From CAVRXT01 sp049644285 (lineage in GTDB: Bacteria; Acidobacteriota; Terriglobia; Acidiferrales; UBA7541): a DNA stretch of 64,000 bases. The notes under the pieces are model-generated. The model was not told the origin of the DNA. It saw only the letters and a list, made by a program, of their open reading frames with translations, and made no database searches. Where the stretch lies: the NCBI GenBank assembly GCA_049644285.1, contig JBARRP010000310.1, forward strand, positions 1 through 64,000, read 5' to 3'. The position numbers and the translations under genes were made by a program. This document shows positions 60,457 to 64,000 of this stretch, in pieces; position 1 is the first letter of the stretch; the number at the start of each line of letters is the position of its first letter.

Positions 60457-61488
60457 ATGAAATTCCGCATTCTCTTGGCAATGGCGCTTGCGCTCGCATC
60501 GACGCAGGCCGGCTTTGGTCAGGCGAAGCCCGCCGAAGCGCAGTCACGGACCGTGCGCTATCAAGGGACGATCGAAAACGTGAAGTACGTGTACGGCCCC
60601 GCCACGCCAGTCGCGCGGCTCTCTTCCGGCGATACCCTCGAAACGAATACGCTGGACTGTTTTGGGGATGCCATTCACAAGCCGGGAGACACGCTGAGCC
60701 TGGTGAAGGGCGATAACCCTCTGACCGGGCCTTTCTTTATCGAAGGCGCGGAGCCAGGGGACACGCTCGCGATCGATATCCTGAGACTGGAGGTTAACAG
60801 CGACAAGGGACTTGGCGCCTCTGCGCCCGGATTCGGCGCGCTTAATTCGACGAATTACACGCCCATGTTGAACCCCCCGCTGCCCGAGCGCATCTGGTTC
60901 TATCCCATCGATCACGCCAACGGCACGGCCACCTTCAAGGCGCTCGATTCGGATTATTCGGTCAAGATTCCGCTGCATCCTTTTCTCGGCTGCATTGGTG
61001 TGGCGCCCGCGGGAGGCGAGGCGCGCAGCTCGGTTGTGCCCGCTGAATTCGGCGGCAACATGGACGCTCCGGAAGCGAGCGTAGGGAACACTCTCTATCT
61101 GCCCGTGAATGTGCCCGGCGCGCTGCTGTACATGGGCGATGGCCACGCCGCGATGGGTGATGGCGAAGTGGCCGGCACCGCCATCGAAGTGCCTCTCACC
61201 GTTCGGCTACGGGTGAACCTTATCAAGGGTCATCGCATCGACTGGCCCCGCTTCGAGAATCAGAAGGAAATCATGACCGCGGGCATTTATCGCCCGCTGG
61301 ATGATGCCTTGCGCATCGCTTTCCATGAGCTGGTGGAATGGATTCACACCGACTATGGCCTATCGGAGTTAGACTCCTATGAGCTGCTCTCCAAGGTGGC
61401 CAGAATCCACCTGACAGAAATGGTGGACCCCAATTACGTGGTGATCGCGAGCGTGGAGAAAAAGTACCTGCCGCCGCGCAAGCGGTGA
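60457..61488 (+). CDS. Secreted acetamidase/formamidase-family protein
   Basis: The 343-residue protein has a signal peptide (ILLAMALALASTQAGFGQ) and the FmdA/AmdA pattern: GDTLETNTLDCFGD, NPLTGPFFIEGAEPGDTLAIDIL, HPFLGCIGVAPAGGEARSSVVPAEFGGNMD and GALLYMGDGHAAMGDGEVAGTAIE. Family enzymes hydrolyse formamide or acetamide. Cytoplasmic formamidases lack a signal, so this is probably a periplasmic amidase of unknown substrate. It follows the tricorn-like gene by 89 bases. Confidence 0.85.
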   Translation: MKFRILLAMALALASTQAGFGQAKPAEAQSRTVRYQGTIENVKYVYGPATPVARLSSGDTLETNTLDCFGDAIHKPGDTLSLVKGDNPLTGPFFIEGAEPGDTLAIDILRLEVNSDKGLGASAPGFGALNSTNYTPMLNPPLPERIWFYPIDHANGTATFKALDSDYSVKIPLHPFLGCIGVAPAGGEARSSVVPAEFGGNMDAPEASVGNTLYLPVNVPGALLYMGDGHAAMGDGEVAGTAIEVPLTVRLRVNLIKGHRIDWPRFENQKEIMTAGIYRPLDDALRIAFHELVEWIHTDYGLSELDSYELLSKVARIHLTEMVDPNYVVIASVEKKYLPPRKR

Positions 61489-61611
61489 AGAGTCGGGTGA
61501 AGCCGCGCCGTTGACACTCCGCTCTACCGCTCCTAGAATCACGGCGGCGAAGGACGGCGCCTGCGAGCTTGTCTCCGCAGACGTTCCCCTGTCTTCCAGC
61601 AAAGGACCAGG

Positions 61612-62997
61612 ATGACTTCCGGGTCTCCGAAACCTCGCATCGGAATCGTTCACACTGACACTGCACTCCGATCGAAGATCAACGCTTCCCTGCGCGCAGA
61701 ATTCGATGTCCTCGAAGGCGAGGATTACGAAGCGGCATATCGCCTCCTCCAGGAATCCGATATCGACGTCCTTCTGCTTGGCTTGCCGCTGCCCTCCGGC
61801 GGTGTCCGGGAATGCGTCGAGCTCTTGGGTCGCCTGGACGGCAGCGAAATTGACACGCTGGTGATCGTCCTCAGCTCCGACCCCAAGAAAGCGAGCGCCC
61901 TGAAAGTAATTGACGCAGGGTCGTACGACTACTTCCTGACGCCGGTTGATACAGACGTGCTGAAGATGCTGATTGAGCGTGCGGTCGAAAAGCTGAACAT
62001 CCAGCGCGAGAATCGCATCCTGCGGGACGAAATCCAGCGCAAGGATTCGCTCGGCGACTTGATTGGCTCCACCGATGCCATGCGCCATCTTTTCGATTCC
62101 ATCAAGAGGATGGCCCGGGTGAGCACGACCGTCGTTATCCGGGGTGAAAGCGGGACCGGCAAGGAGCTCGTCGCTCGCGCGCTGCACGATCAGGGTCCGC
62201 GACGCAACCGCCAGTTCGTCGGAGTGAACTGCGCGGCCCTGCCCGAAAGCCTCATGGAAGCGGAGCTCTTCGGATACGAGCGCGGAGCATTCACCGGCGC
62301 CGTCGCGATGAAGGAAGGCCGCATTGAACTGGCGCACCGCGGCACTCTATTCCTCGACGAGATCGCCACCCTTACCCCAGCGCTTCAAAGCAAGTTGCTA
62401 CGGGTGCTGGAAGAGCATGCCCTGACACGCTTGGGGGGCAAGAAGCCGATCAAAGTCGATTTCCGGTTGATCTGCGCGACGAATGAAGACCTCGAAGAAA
62501 TGGTCCGCCAGGCCAGATTCCGGGAGGACCTCTACTATCGAATCCATGTCGTCCCGATTTTCGTCCCTCCGCTGCGCGAGCGCGTTGAGGACATCCCGCT
62601 GCTGGTCGATTACTTCGTCAGACTCTACTGCGCGGCTAACCAGCTCCCCGGGCGCCCGGTGGCAGACGACGCACTGGAAGCCCTCAAACGCTATCCTTGG
62701 GCCGGCAATGTCCGGGAGCTCGAGAATGTGGTCCAGCGGCTGGTCCTTATGACCGACGGCGACTCCATCTCCCTGAAAGACCTCCCGGCGGATATCCAGG
62801 CAGGCGGGTCCGAGGGTCGCGGCCGCCTGGGCCTTCCTGTCGATGGCATCAATCTCGACAAGGAGATGGAGGCCTACGAGCGGAAGTGGGTCGAGACTGC
62901 GCTCGACCAGGGTAAGCACGTGAAAGCGGAGGCGGCGCGCCTCCTGGGCGTCGACAAAAACCGGATGAACTATCTATGTCGCAAATACAGGCTCTAA
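61612..62997 (+). CDS. NtrC-type sigma-54 activator with non-canonical receiver
   Basis: The 461-residue protein has a receiver-like domain (1-130), an AAA+ domain and a C-terminal Fis-type helix-turn-helix (AEAARLLGVDKNRMNYLCRKY). Walker A is GESGTGKE and GYERGAFTGAV is the sigma-54 contact loop, so it should activate RNA polymerase with sigma-54. In the receiver the phosphoacceptor region reads DVLLLGLPLPSGG, with Gly where Asp is expected, so phosphorylation there is unlikely. It is reminiscent of PEP-CTERM-box regulators, and a PEP-CTERM gene lies 25 kb away. No histidine kinase adjoins. The tiny-peptide array follows after 251 bases. Confidence 0.88.
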   Translation: MTSGSPKPRIGIVHTDTALRSKINASLRAEFDVLEGEDYEAAYRLLQESDIDVLLLGLPLPSGGVRECVELLGRLDGSEIDTLVIVLSSDPKKASALKVIDAGSYDYFLTPVDTDVLKMLIERAVEKLNIQRENRILRDEIQRKDSLGDLIGSTDAMRHLFDSIKRMARVSTTVVIRGESGTGKELVARALHDQGPRRNRQFVGVNCAALPESLMEAELFGYERGAFTGAVAMKEGRIELAHRGTLFLDEIATLTPALQSKLLRVLEEHALTRLGGKKPIKVDFRLICATNEDLEEMVRQARFREDLYYRIHVVPIFVPPLRERVEDIPLLVDYFVRLYCAANQLPGRPVADDALEALKRYPWAGNVRELENVVQRLVLMTDGDSISLKDLPADIQAGGSEGRGRLGLPVDGINLDKEMEAYERKWVETALDQGKHVKAEAARLLGVDKNRMNYLCRKYRL

Positions 62998-63248
62998 AAC
63001 CCATTCCGAGGGTTTAAAAAATCAACGACAATTGAGTAATTCAACTCCCTTTTCTTCAGCAGCGTGCCCGCCCGAAAGATGCCGCATCTGCAAGCCATTC
63101 ATTTTGAAGCATCTCGCTCAACGCTCGAGCGCCGATGCCTTGGTACCTGAGTTGCACGGTTACCGGGCGGCGCGGTCGGAAGCATATGAGATCGAGGGCT
63201 GGTTTCCATCGCGCCCAACGACGCGATTCCGACAGAGGAGCAATTCAA
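62998..63248 (+). other. Leader region before the tiny-peptide array
   Basis: No ORF is supported. TTGA..GTAAT..TCAA (about 63031-63044) is a small inverted repeat. No convincing sigma-54 promoter (GG and GC ten bases apart in the right context) was found here. A GAGGAG ribosome site precedes the first small gene. Confidence 0.35.
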
Positions 63249-63338
63249 ATGACCAAAAAGACGGCAGTGAAGGGCAACAAGAAGTCTAAGCTGGAAAAGA
63301 AGGCTCAGCCGCCAGTGTTGAATCTAAGGCGTGCCTAG
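63249..63338 (+). CDS. Tiny lysine-rich peptide, array copy 1
   Basis: The 29-residue peptide is TKKTAVKGNKKSKLEKK after Met, then AQPPVLNLRRA. It has no signal peptide or cysteine and is strongly basic. It shares the AVKG-KKSKLEKKAQPPVLNLR core with two genes just downstream. A GAGGAG site is 5-10 bases upstream of the ATG. A 7-bp stem with a TGAG loop (63344-63361) follows. No known family is recognised; as an ORF it would be ignored by length cut-offs. Confidence 0.65.
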   Translation: MTKKTAVKGNKKSKLEKKAQPPVLNLRRA

Positions 63339-63343
63339 GTAGG

Positions 63344-63361
63344 TGGCGCCTGAGGGCGCTA
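63344..63361 (+). terminator. Hairpin after tiny peptide copy 1
   Basis: TGGCGCC, TGAG and GGCGCTA pair with one wobble. There is no T run, so it may be a processing or weak termination signal. Confidence 0.4.
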
Positions 63362-63432
63362 TCGAGACCCAGAACGACCGCGTGCCAGCAGAGCGGATCA
63401 TAGCAAACTGCGGCAAGCAAGGGTTTTCCACG

Positions 63433-63559
63433 ACGCCCCGGGGGGCAATTTCAAAACAGAGAGGTAACTCAGATGGCAAAGAAAGCAGTGAAGGGCAGCA
63501 AGACGTCGAAGCTGGAAAAGAAGGCGCAGCCGCCGGTCTTGAATCTGAGGCGTCGCTAA
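63433..63559 (+). repeat. Array repeat unit (leader plus peptide gene), copy 2
   Basis: From ACGCCCCGGGGGGCAATTTC (63433) through AGAGAGGTAACTCAG and the gene, this unit is nearly identical to 63696-63820. The first array gene lacks the CCCCGGGGGG leader but shares the coding part. Confidence 0.7.
63473..63559 (+). CDS. Tiny lysine-rich peptide, array copy 2
   Basis: The 28-residue peptide reads MAKKAVKGSKTSKLEKKAQP then PVLNLRRR. The ATG follows GAGAGGTAACTCAG, a GAGAGG ribosome site in a leader conserved with copy 3. Third-position differences among the three genes, alongside conserved residues, suggest selection on the protein. A 9-bp stem follows. Confidence 0.65.
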   Translation: MAKKAVKGSKTSKLEKKAQPPVLNLRRR

Positions 63560-63603
63560 CTGTCACACGAGTAAAACGATGCCCGAGCGGGCACCGTGAA
63601 GGT

Positions 63604-63631
63604 AAGGCTGCCATCCAGCTCTGGCAGCCTT
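63604..63631 (+). terminator. Hairpin after tiny peptide copy 2
   Basis: AAGGCTGCC (63604-63612), a ten-base loop and GGCAGCCTT (63623-63631) form a perfect stem. It is nearly identical in sequence to the stem after copy 3, but without a T run. Confidence 0.5.
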
Positions 63632-63695
63632 CACTCGAAGGCTCGCGGCGGACCCGATTCGACTGGCAGGTGGCCGCATTGACAAGGTTCAATCA

Positions 63696-63820
63696 ACGCC
63701 CCGGGGGGCAATTTCAAAAAATAGAGAGGTAACTCAGATGGCGAAGAAAGCAGTGAAGGGCAGCAAGAAGTCGAAGCTGAGCAAGAAAGCCCAGCCGCCG
63801 GTTTTGAACCTGCACGGCCC
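63696..63820 (+). repeat. Array repeat unit (leader plus peptide gene), copy 3
   Basis: The CCCCGGGGGG leader, AGAGAGGTAACTCAG and coding start repeat those at 63433-63559. The units are 263 bases apart. Confidence 0.7.
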
Positions 63821-63836
63821 AAGGAACGTCCGGTAG
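63738..63836 (+). CDS. Tiny lysine-rich peptide, array copy 3
   Basis: The 32-residue peptide shares MAKKAVKGSKKSKL and KKAQPPVLNL with the others, but the tail changes from RRR to HGPRNVR. It has the same GAGAGGTAACTCAG leader. A strong stem and T-rich stretch follow at 63883. The array may continue beyond the window. Confidence 0.65.
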   Translation: MAKKAVKGSKKSKLSKKAQPPVLNLHGPRNVR

Positions 63837-63882
63837 GCAAGAGGCAGCAACCGGAAAACGATGTCCAGAAGGCGTCGTCAGG

Positions 63883-63920
63883 AGGGCTGCCAACCCAGGT
63901 CGGCAGCCCTCTGGGTTTTA
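63883..63920 (+). terminator. Rho-independent terminator after tiny peptide copy 3
   Basis: AGGGCTGCC (63883-63891) and GGCAGCCCT (63902-63910) form a perfect stem with a ten-base loop, followed by CTGGGTTTTAT. Confidence 0.7.
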
Positions 63921-64000
63921 TGGATATGCTGGTTCACCAGACCTGTGTGTTGATCCACCGCCAAACACTCCGCCCGGCCTGCCACGCCAAGGGGTAGAAA

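Noticed and set aside
63641..63715. A sigma-54 promoter in front of tiny peptide copy 3
   Set aside because: TGGCAGG followed by GGCCGCA looks close, but the GG and GC doublets are 9, not 10, bases apart and the -12 element is poor.

Overview
The window reads as a chromosomal segment of a soil-type Acidobacteriota bacterium, probably from a draft or metagenome assembly. The evidence is the type of gene present, not a marker gene: a 1,133-residue Oar-like receptor with an N-terminal carboxypeptidase-regulatory domain, a PEP-CTERM protein, a secreted tricorn-like protease, an ImuA-ImuB-DnaE2 mutasome, an ECF sigma/VOC pair, and high GC with genes on both strands. No rRNA, tRNA, CRISPR array or insertion sequence was recognised.

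Left end (1-6,000) is accessory DNA. A partial phage-terminase-small-subunit-like gene and two frameshifted genes lie on the minus strand. They are followed by four toxin-antitoxin modules: RES with an Xre/MbcA antitoxin carrying a receiver-like segment, PIN with UPF0175, RelE/ParE with Phd, and Phd with PIN. Each has a palindrome or direct repeat in front of it.

The middle (6,000-39,400) is mostly metabolic and stress functions. It holds an MmgE/PrpD protein, a two-subunit IorAB-type molybdenum hydroxylase, a cupin, a frameshifted DHA2 efflux pump divergent from a TetR regulator with twin operators, an SDR, an NHL propeller protein, and a SoxC/SoxD-like sulfite dehydrogenase pair. The mutagenic repair cassette imuA-imuB-dnaE2 follows; its DnaE2 carries repeat-derived in-frame insertions. 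Then come PcaD/PcaC, a DinB-fold protein, GlpK, Mpg, a MarR-GNAT fusion, an ECF sigma factor with a VOC partner, several gene remnants, a metallophosphoesterase, AdhA, a PEP-CTERM protein, and a CGNR regulator divergent from an EamA transporter with a duplicated 28-bp operator.

The right half (39,400-56,900) is a potassium region. A three-fold 11-bp direct repeat precedes two outer-membrane beta-barrel genes, a 28-residue membrane peptide, kdpF, kdpA, kdpB, kdpC and a second, divergent kdpA. After the Oar-like receptor come kdpE, a DUF4118 histidine kinase and a separate, divergently transcribed KdpD sensor domain, so KdpD is split in two. The last 7 kb has the tricorn-like protease, a secreted acetamidase/formamidase-like protein, an NtrC-type activator whose receiver lacks the phosphorylatable Asp, and three tandem paralogous genes for tiny lysine-rich peptides (28-32 residues), each followed by a hairpin.

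The best candidates for undescribed biology are the tandem basic-peptide array at 63,249-63,836, the Kdp operon with two KdpA subunits and its own outer-membrane proteins, and the receiver-like/MbcA antitoxin. At least five genes are interrupted by apparent single-base frameshifts; decay and sequencing error cannot be told apart from the sequence alone.
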